Under the pieces are notes generated by a model, which was not told the DNA's origin, did not search any database, and worked only from the letters and a program-made list of their open reading frames with translations. Below, in pieces: positions 34,785 to 43,864 of a stretch of 64,000 bases of DNA; the stretch's first letter is position 1, and the number at the start of each line of letters is the position of its first letter. Source of the DNA: Planctomycetota bacterium (GTDB lineage Bacteria > Planctomycetota > Phycisphaerae > WQYP01); assembly GCA_021851715.1 (NCBI GenBank), contig JAJZCR010000009.1, positions 1 through 64,000 on the forward strand, given 5' to 3'. A program made the position numbers and the translations under genes.

Positions 34785-35699
34785 ATGCCGGTAACAACGC
34801 CAAACTATCTTGCTCTTGCGAGCTACCAAAACTGCATGCAGAGGCTGCAAGGGGCATGGAAAGCCTTTGCGACTATCCGGCAGGATCGTCTGCGCCACGG
34901 CGAAGTCGCGGAAAAAGTTGCAGAGGGCATCGTGGAGGATCTGCTTACCGGGGTGCTGGATTGGACCAAGGGAGATATTACGTATCAGATTGATTATGCG
35001 GATATCGTCTTGAGCCGCAATCTGCAAAAATATCTGGTCATTGAGGTGAAAAAGCCCGGCACTTTACGCCTTGGAAGGCAATCTCTGGCGGTGGCGCTGG
35101 CACAGGCGCTGCGCTATGCCCACGCCCAGCACATCGGACAGGTGGCGGTCAGCGACGGCTACGTTTTCTATGCGGCGGATGTCCTGCCCGGCGGATTGCA
35201 GCATCGAGTGGTGGTGAACCTGGCCGATCCGCAACCGCCTGCGGCGTTGTGGTGGGTGAGCGTGCATGGCGTTTACCGCCCGATGGAGGACTCTCGGCCC
35301 GCGGAATCGCTGTTTGCTGAGGAGCCGTATCCGGCCACAATCCAGAACCAACCAGATCAGGGACCGTCTGTTTTGCTGCACCGAACCTACCGGCTTCCGG
35401 CATGCTGTTTTGCATGGGTGGGCGATGCCAACAAGCCCAGTACGTGGAAATTACCGTATCTGAAGGAAAACGGCACCATCGATGACAAACGTCTGCCCAA
35501 GGCGATACAATCTTTGTTGACCAATTACCGTGGGGCCAAGGTGCGAATTCCGGAATCCGGCGTTGGCGAGGTATTGTTGCGCCTGGCGCAGGCCGCCAAA
35601 AGGGCAAATCTGCTGCCGCCCGAATCGGTCCATCCGGCACCGGTGTACCAGCAATTGATACTGTGGCTGGAACAAAACGGGCGCAGCAGCGAGATCTGA
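34785..35699 (+). CDS. PD-(D/E)XK nuclease-like protein (HsdR N-terminal domain type)
   Basis: The 304-residue protein has a PD-(D/E)XK core, D73 in DYADIVLSRN and E87/K89 in YLVIEVKKPG, with an upstream acidic helix (VAEKVAEGIVEDLL). This resembles the N-terminal nuclease domain of type I restriction subunits (HSDR_N). No helicase part, methyltransferase or specificity gene is nearby. The C-terminal half (from ~residue 160) is not recognised. The start at the ATG at 34785 is chosen because the family-like sequence begins there and a -10 box lies 6 nt before it; the frame itself extends to 34740. It may act in DNA repair or defence, unproven. Confidence 0.72.
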   Translation: MPVTTPNYLALASYQNCMQRLQGAWKAFATIRQDRLRHGEVAEKVAEGIVEDLLTGVLDWTKGDITYQIDYADIVLSRNLQKYLVIEVKKPGTLRLGRQSLAVALAQALRYAHAQHIGQVAVSDGYVFYAADVLPGGLQHRVVVNLADPQPPAALWWVSVHGVYRPMEDSRPAESLFAEEPYPATIQNQPDQGPSVLLHRTYRLPACCFAWVGDANKPSTWKLPYLKENGTIDDKRLPKAIQSLLTNYRGAKVRIPESGVGEVLLRLAQAAKRANLLPPESVHPAPVYQQLILWLEQNGRSSEI

Positions 35700-35745
35700 T
35701 CGCGATGCAGAGAGGCTGATTTTGTCGTTCGCGTGGCCCTGCGGA

Positions 35746-35751
35746 TATAAT
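35746..35751 (+). promoter_or_regulatory. -10 box of the HAD phosphatase gene
   Basis: TATAAT (35746-35751) lies 18 nt before the ATG at 35770, with AAGAGG (35757-35762) between as a ribosome site. The leader would be about 12 nt. Confidence 0.4.
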
Positions 35752-35769
35752 AAATCAAGAGGCTTCGCG

Positions 35770-36429
35770 ATGACGCATGATTACCGCTTAATTGTATTCG
35801 ATATGGATGGCACACTTACGCACGATGCGATGGATTTTGAAGCATTGCGGGTGGCATTGGGTTTGGCCGAGCGGCGGCCGATATTAGAGTGGATCGCCGG
35901 CCTGCCGGAATCGGAGCGTGATTACGCCACCAAAATTCTTGAACAACATGAACGGCGGGCGGCGGAACTGTGTCACGTGCGCGTCGGCGTGGTGGATATG
36001 CTGGGGGAGCTTGCCAGCCGCGGAGTGTACACAGCCTTGCTGACCCGGAACAGCCGGTCAAGCGTGCGGAGTATTATCGGCCGGCACCGGCTGTCATTTG
36101 AAGTGCTGGTGTCACGGGATGAGCCACCGTTTAAGCCGCATCCGGGAAGTTTACAGCGCATTTTGCACCACTACGGCGTTAGCCCGCGTGAAACATTGAT
36201 GGTTGGCGATAATATTTTTGACCTGCAGGTTGCGCAGGCGGTGCAAGTGGCAAGCGTGCTGCTGGTTGATGGGGCGCTGCCGCGTCCATCCTTTGCGAGT
36301 CGGGCGGACTTTTGCATCCGGGATATTGCCGATATTTTGAAGTTACTCGACGAGCCGGAAAGGTTTCGCAACGAATGCAACATTTGGGCGGATGATGGTC
36401 ATGGGCAGAATTGTGTTGAGAAAGGATAA
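35770..36429 (+). CDS. HAD-superfamily phosphatase
   Basis: The 219-residue protein shows all HAD motifs: IVFDMDGTLTHD (motif I, nucleophile Asp near residue 10), LLTRNSRSS (motif II, Thr), KPHPGSLQRIL (motif III, Lys) and MVGDNIFDLQVA (motif IV). The cap is a small helical domain (residues ~20-80), as in phosphoglycolate phosphatase-like members. It would hydrolyse a small phosphorylated metabolite; the substrate is unknown. The start at 35770 is supported by AAGAGG upstream and by motif I at the expected distance. Its 3' end abuts the next gene. Confidence 0.92.
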   Translation: MTHDYRLIVFDMDGTLTHDAMDFEALRVALGLAERRPILEWIAGLPESERDYATKILEQHERRAAELCHVRVGVVDMLGELASRGVYTALLTRNSRSSVRSIIGRHRLSFEVLVSRDEPPFKPHPGSLQRILHHYGVSPRETLMVGDNIFDLQVAQAVQVASVLLVDGALPRPSFASRADFCIRDIADILKLLDEPERFRNECNIWADDGHGQNCVEKG

Positions 36430-36433
36430 GCCA

Positions 36434-37285
36434 TTGCGGAATACGAAATGGAAATGGCGACGGATTATTCCTTTGCTGCTCTGGATGACGAGTGTGATGG
36501 GCGGGGTAGCATGTGGCGCTGATAAAACGCGGGTGACGGTGGCGCAAACGCACAAGCCGGTGCCGCCGTCGCCGGCGGTGTCCGCGTCGCTGAATATGCT
36601 GCAGGCCCGAGGCAAAACTCTGCATAATTTCAGTGCCGACCTGAAGGTTACGGTGCATCATCTGCGTACGGATGAAAAGGACATGAATATCGGGCATCTC
36701 TGGTACTTGCGCAAAGGCGGCACTACAGAGTTCGATATTCGCTTTAACATTCTGGTGGTGGATGGAGCCATTGCCCGCCATCATGCGGACCACGATATTA
36801 TTTTTGATGGCCGCTGGCTGATTGATCGTAACGGCGCGGCGAAAATATACCGCAAAATTCAACTGGTGGGGGCGGGTAAAAAATTCAATCCGCTGCGGCT
36901 TGGCCAAGGCCCGATTCCCATTCCCATAGGTCAAAGCCCCGCCATGGTGCTGCGGGAATTTCATGTGAGCGTCGTGCCGAACCAGGCCCATGCAGCAGGA
37001 GAGGCCGCGAAGTCCCGGTTCATTCATCTGCGGCTGGTGCCGCGGGATAAACGGGCGTTTGCGTTTGTTCAACTGGACTTTTGGATCAATCCGGTTCTGG
37101 CGTTACCAGTAAAAATCGAGCGTATTGATCCAGATGGCACACCCACGGTGGCGGTGCTTTCAAAGATTAAGATCAACCATTCGATGCGGCACAATTTTCA
37201 TGTGGCGGCCCCAGCGAGCGGCAGCGGATGGACGGTGGATATTGAGCCTTTGAAGGCATCTACCAGCGGAAGCGGTGCCCAATAA
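36434..37285 (+). CDS. LolA-like exported protein
   Basis: The TTG at 36434 has AAAGGA 7 nt upstream and yields 283 residues; an ATG at 36392 would overlap the HAD gene. The N-terminus is a signal sequence (KWKWRRIIPLLLWMTSVMGGVAC), with a weak lipobox before the cysteine. The rest has the alternating strands of the LolA/outer-membrane lipoprotein-sorting fold: LHNFSADLKVTVHHLRTDEK, GHLWYLRKGGTTEFDIRF, DHDIIFDGRWLIDRNGAAKI and QLDFWINPVLALPVKIERI. Proteins of this type bind lipids or lipoproteins in the periplasm. The match is by pattern, so specificity is open. Confidence 0.7.
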   Translation: MRNTKWKWRRIIPLLLWMTSVMGGVACGADKTRVTVAQTHKPVPPSPAVSASLNMLQARGKTLHNFSADLKVTVHHLRTDEKDMNIGHLWYLRKGGTTEFDIRFNILVVDGAIARHHADHDIIFDGRWLIDRNGAAKIYRKIQLVGAGKKFNPLRLGQGPIPIPIGQSPAMVLREFHVSVVPNQAHAAGEAAKSRFIHLRLVPRDKRAFAFVQLDFWINPVLALPVKIERIDPDGTPTVAVLSKIKINHSMRHNFHVAAPASGSGWTVDIEPLKASTSGSGAQ

Positions 37286-37310
37286 TTCCGGAAGCGTTTG
37301 GACAAACGCC

Positions 37311-38246
37311 TTACTGGCCGGCGGCGGGCGGAACAGTTTCACCACCCGTCATCGCCGGTGTGGAGGCGGCCGGTGCCAGTTTCGTGGGATTCTGCGAGCC
37401 TGCAGGCTGATCCGCGGCGGGCACATAGGGGTTGTATTTGAGTTTGACGGGCAGGATAAAAATATCCACTCGCCGGTTCAATTGACTGCCGCGATGATGG
37501 GGGGCGTTGGGGGCGATGGGATGGGTCTTACCCCAACCCGCCACCTGCATCCGGCGGTCCAGTACACCGTCATGGCGCAGGACGTACATGACGGAAATGG
37601 CGCGATTGGTGGACAAATACCAGTTGGTGGGGTTCATAACGCTGGCGCGATTGCGGCGAATCGGTACGTTATCGGTGTTTCCGACGATACGAATTTCATT
37701 GTCGGAAATAGAATTCATGTCCAGGATGGAAGCGAACTTCTTGAGCGCGGACCGGGCTGCCGGCCGCACCACGGTGGATCCCAGATCGAAAAGCAAATCG
37801 CTCTTGAAGCGAATCAGACCCAGCTTGGAATTGTATTCCAGCAAGTTGGGATATTCGGCTGCCAGACGGGCCAAAGCATCGTTAACAGCTTCCGGTAGTC
37901 GGGGAGAACTGCCGGCCAAAGCCAGCAGCTTGTTATACCGGTCCTGCAAGCGAGCCAACCGGGCCTTAAGAGCATTGACTTCCTTGAGCAGGGCTGCCGC
38001 GCCACCGCCCTGGGCACTCAGCAGACGGTCCTTTTCAGCAATCTGGGCCTTCAGGTCGGCGATCTCACCGCGCAGCGTGCTGAGCTGCTGATCCGCCGCT
38101 GCCAACTGCGATCGCATTTGGTTAAATGCTGTTTCCAATTGTTTGTATTGTTCCTGCGACACGCATCCGGTGGTGCCGACTAAGGTGGTCAACAGGCCGG
38201 CCATAAGGGCCACGCGAAGAACCCGGGGAATTACCAGACGAGCCAT
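37311..38246 (-). CDS. OmpA/MotB-type peptidoglycan-associated lipoprotein
   Basis: The start at 38246 (GGAGA upstream) gives 311 residues. The lipobox LVGTTGC is followed by a coiled coil (residues ~30-105, EQYKQLETAFNQMRSQL, LRGEIADLKAQIAEKDRLL). The OmpA-like domain begins near residue 150: FKSDLLFDLGSTVVRPAARSAL, then IVGNTDNVPI, then YLSTNRAISVMYVL and AGWGKTHPIAPNAPHHRGSQLNRRVDI. The asparagine in GNTDN replaces the more common GHTD. It would tether the outer membrane to peptidoglycan. The tail is Pro/Ala-rich. Confidence 0.92.
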   Translation of the reverse strand: MARLVIPRVLRVALMAGLLTTLVGTTGCVSQEQYKQLETAFNQMRSQLAAADQQLSTLRGEIADLKAQIAEKDRLLSAQGGGAAALLKEVNALKARLARLQDRYNKLLALAGSSPRLPEAVNDALARLAAEYPNLLEYNSKLGLIRFKSDLLFDLGSTVVRPAARSALKKFASILDMNSISDNEIRIVGNTDNVPIRRNRASVMNPTNWYLSTNRAISVMYVLRHDGVLDRRMQVAGWGKTHPIAPNAPHHRGSQLNRRVDIFILPVKLKYNPYVPAADQPAGSQNPTKLAPAASTPAMTGGETVPPAAGQ

Positions 38247-38367
38247 GAGAGAATCTCCATTTTCAAAATTAAAATGCCATCCCTGGCTTTGAGCATGTGC
38301 CGGGATCATGTTTCAGGAAAAAAACTGCTTGGACCCCCAAGCCACCGGTTGATTTCGTGGCCGGTGA

Positions 38368-39285
38368 TTACCGCGAAGCCGCTCTTCCGGCGAAAAATCC
38401 AACAAAACCAAACAGCAGGGCAACCAAGACCAGCAAGCCGGCGAAGAGAAGCAAGTTTGAAGCGAGGGTGTGCAGCCAGCCTGGTTCAAAGCCCTGTACA
38501 CCGGCGGCACTGACAATAATGGTCAAAGCCATCGCTAAAATTGCCGCCAAGGCAAAGCCACCGAAGATCCCCGCGGTCGGATCCGGAGCTTCCACCACCG
38601 GCGAGTAGCTGCTTACCATAGGCCCGGCAGGTTCAGCGGCAACCGCCACAGCGCCGGCACTGGTCTGTGCGGCATGATCAAACACGCCTGACGAAGCAGA
38701 CCCGATTCCAGTTTGACCGGCTTTGGAACCTTCGCCGGGGTAGATTTCATCGAGCAGTTCCGCTCCGAGACTGGTGTTGTCACTTTCGCGGGTCAAATCC
38801 AACAGTCCCGAGCCGCTGCCCACAGAATCCAGACCGGATGGGGAAATTGCATCATAAACCGGTGAGGTAATCTGGGTTTGAGCACTGGCATCGATGGGCT
38901 TGACTTCGCGTTCATCAAACACCTTCATGGGCCCGGTGGCTGGGGAAACTTTAATGGGAGGCGGTTTCATTCCCGCACCGGTTCCCGCGGCGACAGGGGT
39001 TTTGGTGCCGCCTGATAATGGGGCCTTGGTTCCAGCAGATGAATCTCCCGCCAAGGCGATACCGCTGTCGCCGGCGGCAGAAGCCAGGTTTAACACTCCA
39101 GACCCGGCACCGGTTCCACCAGACATGTCACGCAAGAGCAGGTCCACTTGATCGACCTTGTACATAACCTTGGCACCGTCGCGAAACTCCCGGAGCTTAC
39201 CCTGGTCGACAAGCTCTTTGAGCTTATCCGCTGCCACGTTGAGTTTGGCGGTTGTTTCGTCGAGACTATAAAACATTTTAGCCAT
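38368..39285 (-). CDS. HTH-domain protein with Ala/Gly-rich linker and C-terminal membrane helices
   Basis: The ATG at 39285 has AGGAG upstream and gives 305 residues. The first ~55 residues form a MerR/excisionase-like helix-turn-helix (MFYSLDETTAKLNVAADKLK, LREFRDGAKVMYKVDQVDLLL). A ~180-residue low-complexity linker rich in Gly, Ala, Ser and Thr follows. Two membrane helices lie near the end (~240-265 and ~275-300, LLLFAGLLVLVALLFGFVGF). This architecture, DNA-binding-like head on a membrane protein, recurs in planctomycetes with no known function. The head may bind protein rather than DNA. Confidence 0.8.
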   Translation of the reverse strand: MAKMFYSLDETTAKLNVAADKLKELVDQGKLREFRDGAKVMYKVDQVDLLLRDMSGGTGAGSGVLNLASAAGDSGIALAGDSSAGTKAPLSGGTKTPVAAGTGAGMKPPPIKVSPATGPMKVFDEREVKPIDASAQTQITSPVYDAISPSGLDSVGSGSGLLDLTRESDNTSLGAELLDEIYPGEGSKAGQTGIGSASSGVFDHAAQTSAGAVAVAAEPAGPMVSSYSPVVEAPDPTAGIFGGFALAAILAMALTIIVSAAGVQGFEPGWLHTLASNLLLFAGLLVLVALLFGFVGFFAGRAASR

Positions 39286-39382
39286 AGGCAACTCCTAAAT
39301 TGCATGGAGCCTGTATACAATAAACTCTACCGGGCCGCCGGCGAATTTGCAAGTTAAACCGCTTCCCGCCGAGCGTCTATGC

Positions 39383-39874
39383 TCACGGCCGTGGCACGCC
39401 ATGGTGCGTGGCGGATTTATTGCCCGCGGGATTCCCCGGTGGAAGTTTTTGCACACGGTGGGGCGGTATCATCATTTCTACCATGGCTTTTACCTGAGCC
39501 GGTGTCGGCGAGGTGTTATTGTAATCACGCAGCCGCATGTCATAGCGATAATCGCGGGCGGCAACGAGCCGTAATCGCGATGCACTTTCGAGAAAGCGGT
39601 AAACGCAAAACACCCGCCGGCGAGGATTCACCAATGCCAGCCCCCAGGATTTAACTCCCAGGCGAAGCGGCAGAATATAATTACCATGATGCAATACCAA
39701 TGGAGCCTGAAAAGCGGCCCTTAAAGCGCTGCCCGAGAACACATTGGTCTGATAGCCTTTCGGCCAGGCCAGTACCACGGCATTTAGCAGCAGGGCAATG
39801 CCGATCAACCAGAGCGCGGCATGGGATCGTGGCGGACGGGAGGAACCGTTTGCTGTTACAGAACTATTCATCAA
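39383..39874 (-). CDS. Small membrane-anchored hypothetical protein
   Basis: No family was recognised. The 163-residue product has one membrane helix (residues ~20-37, ALWLIGIALLLNAVVLAW) and a ~120-residue extracytoplasmic part with a probable beta-rich centre (LVLHHGNYILPLRLGVKSWGL, RVFCVYRFLESASRLRLVAA). The tail is basic and Pro/Gly-rich. The length and single helix fit a real small protein of unknown role. It sits between the HTH membrane gene and the ferritin-like gene on the same strand. Confidence 0.6.
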   Translation of the reverse strand: MMNSSVTANGSSRPPRSHAALWLIGIALLLNAVVLAWPKGYQTNVFSGSALRAAFQAPLVLHHGNYILPLRLGVKSWGLALVNPRRRVFCVYRFLESASRLRLVAARDYRYDMRLRDYNNTSPTPAQVKAMVEMMIPPHRVQKLPPGNPAGNKSATHHGVPRP

Positions 39875-39970
39875 CGACTATGGTAAGCGTAAAGTGGGTG
39901 AAAGGGCAAGTGTTTGCAGGCCCGGTGTCAAGCCAAAGTTAAAATGTCCGCTTGGGGAGGCCCTGGCGGC

Positions 39971-40516
39971 CTATTTGTGGTGGTCGGCAGCGGGGCGCAG
40001 AAACTGCAGAGGGCAGGGTTCGTTGATTTGTCGCCCGATATCCTGGCCCATGCGGCGCAAAAGGCTCACGCGTTGCAGGCTCTCATCTGCGAAGGCGGAA
40101 AATATTTCCTTAATTTCCAACCGACCAGCTTGCGCGGCATAGCGTGCGTAAAACCCGGCGATGCGTTTTTCGCTGGCGATGAGCAGCTTCAAGGCTTCGT
40201 CGAAATGAGCCTGATCACGGGCGTCAAGAATGCGCGGGCCGACACATACCATGTTTTTTTCATGGCTGTCGAGGAAAAAACAGGCGGACGAAAATAACTT
40301 TTCCTGCAGCGACTGGAGTTGAGTTCGGCGGGTGTTTTCGCGGGCAGCCATCTCCTGCAAGCCGGCGCGCAGCCGTGGATCGGCGGCCTTTTCCGCCAGA
40401 ACCATGTAGCGGTATGCGGCAACGGATTGTCCAAACGCCGCAATGGCCAGGGCCTTGTCGTCGCCGAGGCGGGATAAATCGGGTTGATCGAATCGTCTGA
40501 CCATGTCATTTATCAT
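39971..40516 (-). CDS. Ferritin-like helical protein
   Basis: The ATG at 40516 begins MINDMVRRFDQPDLSRLGDD and gives 181 residues; the frame runs on to 40867 but the extra part is Pro/Arg-rich and unlike a protein. The sequence is nearly all helix: ALAIAAFGQSVAAYRYMVLA, DPRLRAGLQEMAARENTRRT, KLLIASEKRIAGFYARYAAQ and EIKEIFSAFADESLQRVSLL. The spacing of Glu residues resembles ferritin-like four-helix bundles such as rubrerythrin, but the second ExxH pair is ESLQ, so a complete di-iron site is doubtful. The role is unknown. Confidence 0.6.
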   Translation of the reverse strand: MINDMVRRFDQPDLSRLGDDKALAIAAFGQSVAAYRYMVLAEKAADPRLRAGLQEMAARENTRRTQLQSLQEKLFSSACFFLDSHEKNMVCVGPRILDARDQAHFDEALKLLIASEKRIAGFYARYAAQAGRLEIKEIFSAFADESLQRVSLLRRMGQDIGRQINEPCPLQFLRPAADHHK

Positions 40517-40986
40517 AGCCGCGGCCGGCGGGTAAAAAAAGAGTCCCGCGGCGCTCAAAACCAGCCAATGCGCCCTCCGGGATCTGTGGGCCAAATCAGG
40601 CCGGGGTGGATTCAACACCGGTCGTCGGGGTCTGCGGGTCCGGGAACCCTGATGGGGTGGTACGCAGGCTGTGAATCCCGTAGCCGGGCACGGGCCTGAT
40701 GGAAGAAGTGAAGGTGTTGGCCTTTCGGCGCAGGGCATGTTGACGCTCCCCCACCACCGGCGAATGTAAGCAGGGGATGGATATCTCTTATGATGGGCAA
40801 TGGGTGCCACACCTTGGTGGTCGAACCCGCAGGCCTTCACGGTTGCAGCCAGAACTCCGCAAGCCATGCCTTGGCATGGCCCGACCGGGGAGGGTATATT
40901 TGACTGGGTTCAGCCCCCGTCTGGGGCTGGTTGGACGGAAGGCTGTGAACGGTCAAGAACTGTCGGACCTGCAGGAGTCGCGAGCC
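40517..40986 (+). other. Divergent intergenic region with a promoter and hairpins
   Basis: No gene was found in this 470-bp gap; reading frames through it are extensions of the flanking genes. It holds the palindromic promoter at 40863-40900 and a CAGCCCC/GGGGCTG hairpin (40911-40929), which would form the leader of the gene at 40987. Confidence 0.5.
40863..40900 (+). promoter_or_regulatory. Promoter with palindrome across the -35 box
   Basis: TTGGCA (40871-40876) and TATATT (40895-40900), 18-bp spacer, form a plausible promoter for the gene at 40987. The perfect palindrome GCCATGCC-TT-GGCATGGC (40863-40880) covers the -35 box and could be an operator. Confidence 0.4.
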
Positions 40987-42240
40987 ATGAATATATTGCC
41001 ATTTTCGCGTGCCGGCCGTTTGATAATCGCTGATTTTGTCAGGTACGGGAGCGTCGCCATTTTGGCCTCTTCCGGCTGGGCGACGGCTCGGGCGGCATCA
41101 CCACCAGTTGTGCCGCGACCGGGAGCGAACGCGGCTTTATATTACTATCAAGCCCTTGAGATGCTGCCACGGATACCCGTGCGTACCATCAACGGATCTA
41201 TTCCCCGCATAAGCGACTATCCGCTTGACAATACCACACTTCGCCAACTTCAAGCCGCCAAATGGTCCCTGCGGCTGCTGCGCCTCGGCAGCCGTGTGCC
41301 CGTATGCAACTGGGGGGATAAACCTATTTACGGCCAATTTACTTTCGTACCACCTTTGTTCGTTTTAGGCCAAGCACGCGGGCTTGGTGAGATTGCCTTG
41401 CTCCAGGCGCGGCGGGATTGGGGCCAAAAGCGTTGGAAAAGAGCCAACAGACTGGTGGCGGTGGCCTTTGGCCTGGCCCACGATGTCGGCCAGGGGCACA
41501 TGCTGCTGGGCATATTCACAGAGGGAGTCATGAACGATATTTACATTGGCACGCTGGCTAAAAATATTGCCTTGCTGCCAAAGGCGGAATTGCGGGCGCT
41601 CCAACCGTTGCTTGATAACTTGCCACCGCTCACGCCCATGGCGGCGGCTCTGTGGCCAGGTGGACCCGAGCCTCTACGTGTTGTCATGCGGCAACTTCTC
41701 AAGAGTCATCGCGAAACGTCCATCTGGCAGTGGGTAGCGACAACGGGCAAGCCGGGAAAATATGTGCAAGGCCGATGGCGCTTTGCGCCTGTACCGCCGG
41801 TTCCTGCGCACTTTGCCACGCAAGTTCGGGCCGCCATTTCCGCCATGCAGCGGCACGATAAGGAATTGGCGGTGGCGATGGCCACCCCTTATCCACGGGG
41901 CCTCTTGGCCGTGAAAAAGGCGTGCCGCCACATCAAAATTCAGGATAGTGCCAGTGGTAATCCGGTGTTACGTGTGCTGGCAATACCATGGTGGGAGCCA
42001 TCCTATTATGCAGCCCAATGCGGTACAGAGGCCCATCGCATGGAACTGCGAGCCGCCATTGCGTACTTGCTTGGCGGCAGGGCGGCGTTTGATAAAATCC
42101 GCGATCCTTTCGGGCCTGGGCCGCTGATACTGGAAAAACACGCGAACCAACTGGTAATTCGTTCCCACCTGAATGTATCGCCTCTGGTCGCGTCGGCGAC
42201 AGCAAAAATGGAGGCCTCGCTGACCGTGCCGCTGCATTGA
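40987..42240 (+). CDS. Secreted protein of unknown family, paralogue 1
   Basis: The ATG at 40987 has AGGAG ~9 nt upstream, giving 417 residues; the frame extends to 40777 but without family support. A signal peptide (GSVAILASSGWATARAAS) precedes a mature domain that opens NAALYYYQALEMLP. It ends with RAAIAYLLGGRAAFDKIRDP, then FGPGPLILEKHANQLVIRS. The same opening and ending occur in the next gene, so the two are tandem duplicates. No known family or catalytic motif was recognised. The protein is mainly helical with W/Y-rich stretches. Confidence 0.8.
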   Translation: MNILPFSRAGRLIIADFVRYGSVAILASSGWATARAASPPVVPRPGANAALYYYQALEMLPRIPVRTINGSIPRISDYPLDNTTLRQLQAAKWSLRLLRLGSRVPVCNWGDKPIYGQFTFVPPLFVLGQARGLGEIALLQARRDWGQKRWKRANRLVAVAFGLAHDVGQGHMLLGIFTEGVMNDIYIGTLAKNIALLPKAELRALQPLLDNLPPLTPMAAALWPGGPEPLRVVMRQLLKSHRETSIWQWVATTGKPGKYVQGRWRFAPVPPVPAHFATQVRAAISAMQRHDKELAVAMATPYPRGLLAVKKACRHIKIQDSASGNPVLRVLAIPWWEPSYYAAQCGTEAHRMELRAAIAYLLGGRAAFDKIRDPFGPGPLILEKHANQLVIRSHLNVSPLVASATAKMEASLTVPLH

Positions 42241-42365
42241 GACTGGGGAAGTGATAACAGCGGCCACGGCCAGTCGTCGGCCTTCGTCCGCCACCTTTTA
42301 GGCCCCGTGGGTGAATGGGTGCGTGTGCTGTGCGAAGGGCATGGGAAAATAAAGGATACATCCGC

Positions 42366-43598
42366 ATGAAAAGCTGTGTGACTTATCTACTGGGCGTAGT
42401 GCTTGTATTCAAGGGTGCCGCACTGGGTGCTAACGCTTCGCTGCCAGCCCAAGCGTCGCTCTCTGAGAATGCCGCATTGTATTATTATCAGGCCTTTGCA
42501 GCGAATTCTGGAGCTGCAGACATAGAGACCCGCTCCGCTTACGAGCCGACGTATGCGATATGGAATCTCCCGATTAATAAGCAGATTATCCGGGATCTCC
42601 AGGCCAGCCAGCAGGCATTTGTGCTGCTGCACTTCGCGGGCAAAATGCCCTATTGCCAATGGGGAGATGCGGCAGCCGATCGCCGTTGGGGTACGGCAAC
42701 GCCGACTACGGCGGAACAGCGGTCCCGGGAGCTTATGGACGTGGCCGTGCTGGAAGTGCGGCTGGAGTGGCGCAAAAGACACTGGAACAAAGCGTCGCAA
42801 ATAATCAACGACATGCTAATTCTTGCCCATCGTATCGGTCAGGAAAAAGAAATTGTCGGCCCATTGGTCTCTTGGAGCATGGACAACATTATTTTTGAGG
42901 CAATTGCCGCCCACATTGGAGCTTTGCCGGACGCCGGTCTACGCCCCCTGCAAATGGTCTTGGGCAAAATGCCGCGGTTTGAAAATCCGGCTGCGGCATT
43001 GCGGGGCAGTTCACAGATGGCCCATTCATTTATGCGGCAAGCCCTCCGCGAAAAGAACCAAACCATGATCCACCAAATATGGCAACAAACGTGGAAAGCT
43101 CAATTCTACAAAGATCCCGCTTGGCAAACCAAAGTTCCGCCCGCTGCGCCCATGCCCGTTGGGTTTCCTGCCGAACTGCGGGCTGCTATTCCAGTGTTGG
43201 AAAGGCGAGACAGGTCTATCGCCGTAGCGTGTGGAGAACCTTACCCGCAGGTCATCAACAGCCTGAAAGCTCTCAACCAACGGGCTGTGAGGTGGCAAAC
43301 GCGGGGAAGCTTCATGCTGCGGGAGTATGCACAGTCCAAGCCCGGATGGATCTGGATTATACATGCCCAAGCCGTGGTCGGTCGGGCGAACTGCCGGGCC
43401 GCGATTGCATATCGGCTTGGCGGCAGATCGGCATTTGATAAAATCCGCGATCCCTTCGGCCCTGGGCCGCTGATTCTGGAAAAGCAAGCCAATCAACTGG
43501 TGATTCGTTCACGCCTCGACATTGCCGCGCTGGTCACTGCAAAAGAGTCCCGACAGATCACATCAATGAGGGTGCCGCTTGCGCCCCGCCCGCGATAA
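42366..43598 (+). CDS. Secreted protein of unknown family, paralogue 2
   Basis: The ATG at 42366 gives 410 residues, starting with a signal peptide (VTYLLGVVLVFKGAALGANA). It aligns with the preceding protein over its full length: NAALYYYQAFAANSG at the mature N-terminus, MPYCQWGDAAADRRWG against VPVCNWGDKPIYGQFT in the middle, and RAAIAYRLGGRSAFDKIRDP plus FGPGPLILEKQANQLVIRS near the end. The central parts are much less alike, so the duplication is old. Upstream there is no copy of the palindrome found before paralogue 1. The function is unknown. Confidence 0.8.
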   Translation: MKSCVTYLLGVVLVFKGAALGANASLPAQASLSENAALYYYQAFAANSGAADIETRSAYEPTYAIWNLPINKQIIRDLQASQQAFVLLHFAGKMPYCQWGDAAADRRWGTATPTTAEQRSRELMDVAVLEVRLEWRKRHWNKASQIINDMLILAHRIGQEKEIVGPLVSWSMDNIIFEAIAAHIGALPDAGLRPLQMVLGKMPRFENPAAALRGSSQMAHSFMRQALREKNQTMIHQIWQQTWKAQFYKDPAWQTKVPPAAPMPVGFPAELRAAIPVLERRDRSIAVACGEPYPQVINSLKALNQRAVRWQTRGSFMLREYAQSKPGWIWIIHAQAVVGRANCRAAIAYRLGGRSAFDKIRDPFGPGPLILEKQANQLVIRSRLDIAALVTAKESRQITSMRVPLAPRPR

Positions 43599-43864
43599 CC
43601 GGCTCACAGACGTGGTTTGCCCAGTGCAGCTTTTCACATATTACTGGCGTTACGAAGCAGGCCGTTGTGGGTATGTTGGCAATTGCGGCTGCGTGGCAAC
43701 TTGGTAAACACCTTGCAAGCGGCTCCGATGAAAGATCTCTCCGTGAAGCGACTTACGAAATCGTAACCGTTTATGGTGTTTGGGCTTGCCAAGCGCACCA
43801 ATGAGCCTATCCCCGGAGCAGTCGTGGTGTTGTTGGGCCAAGGACATCTGCGTATCGACGGAGG
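43599..43864 (+). other. Intergenic gap before the helicase gene
   Basis: No gene, repeat or clear promoter was recognised in this 266-bp stretch. Confidence 0.4.

Noticed and set aside
40517-40867. N-terminal extension of the ferritin-like frame
   Set aside because: The extension is Pro/Arg-rich and unlike a protein. It overlaps the promoter region of the divergent gene; the internal ATG at 40516 fits the fold.
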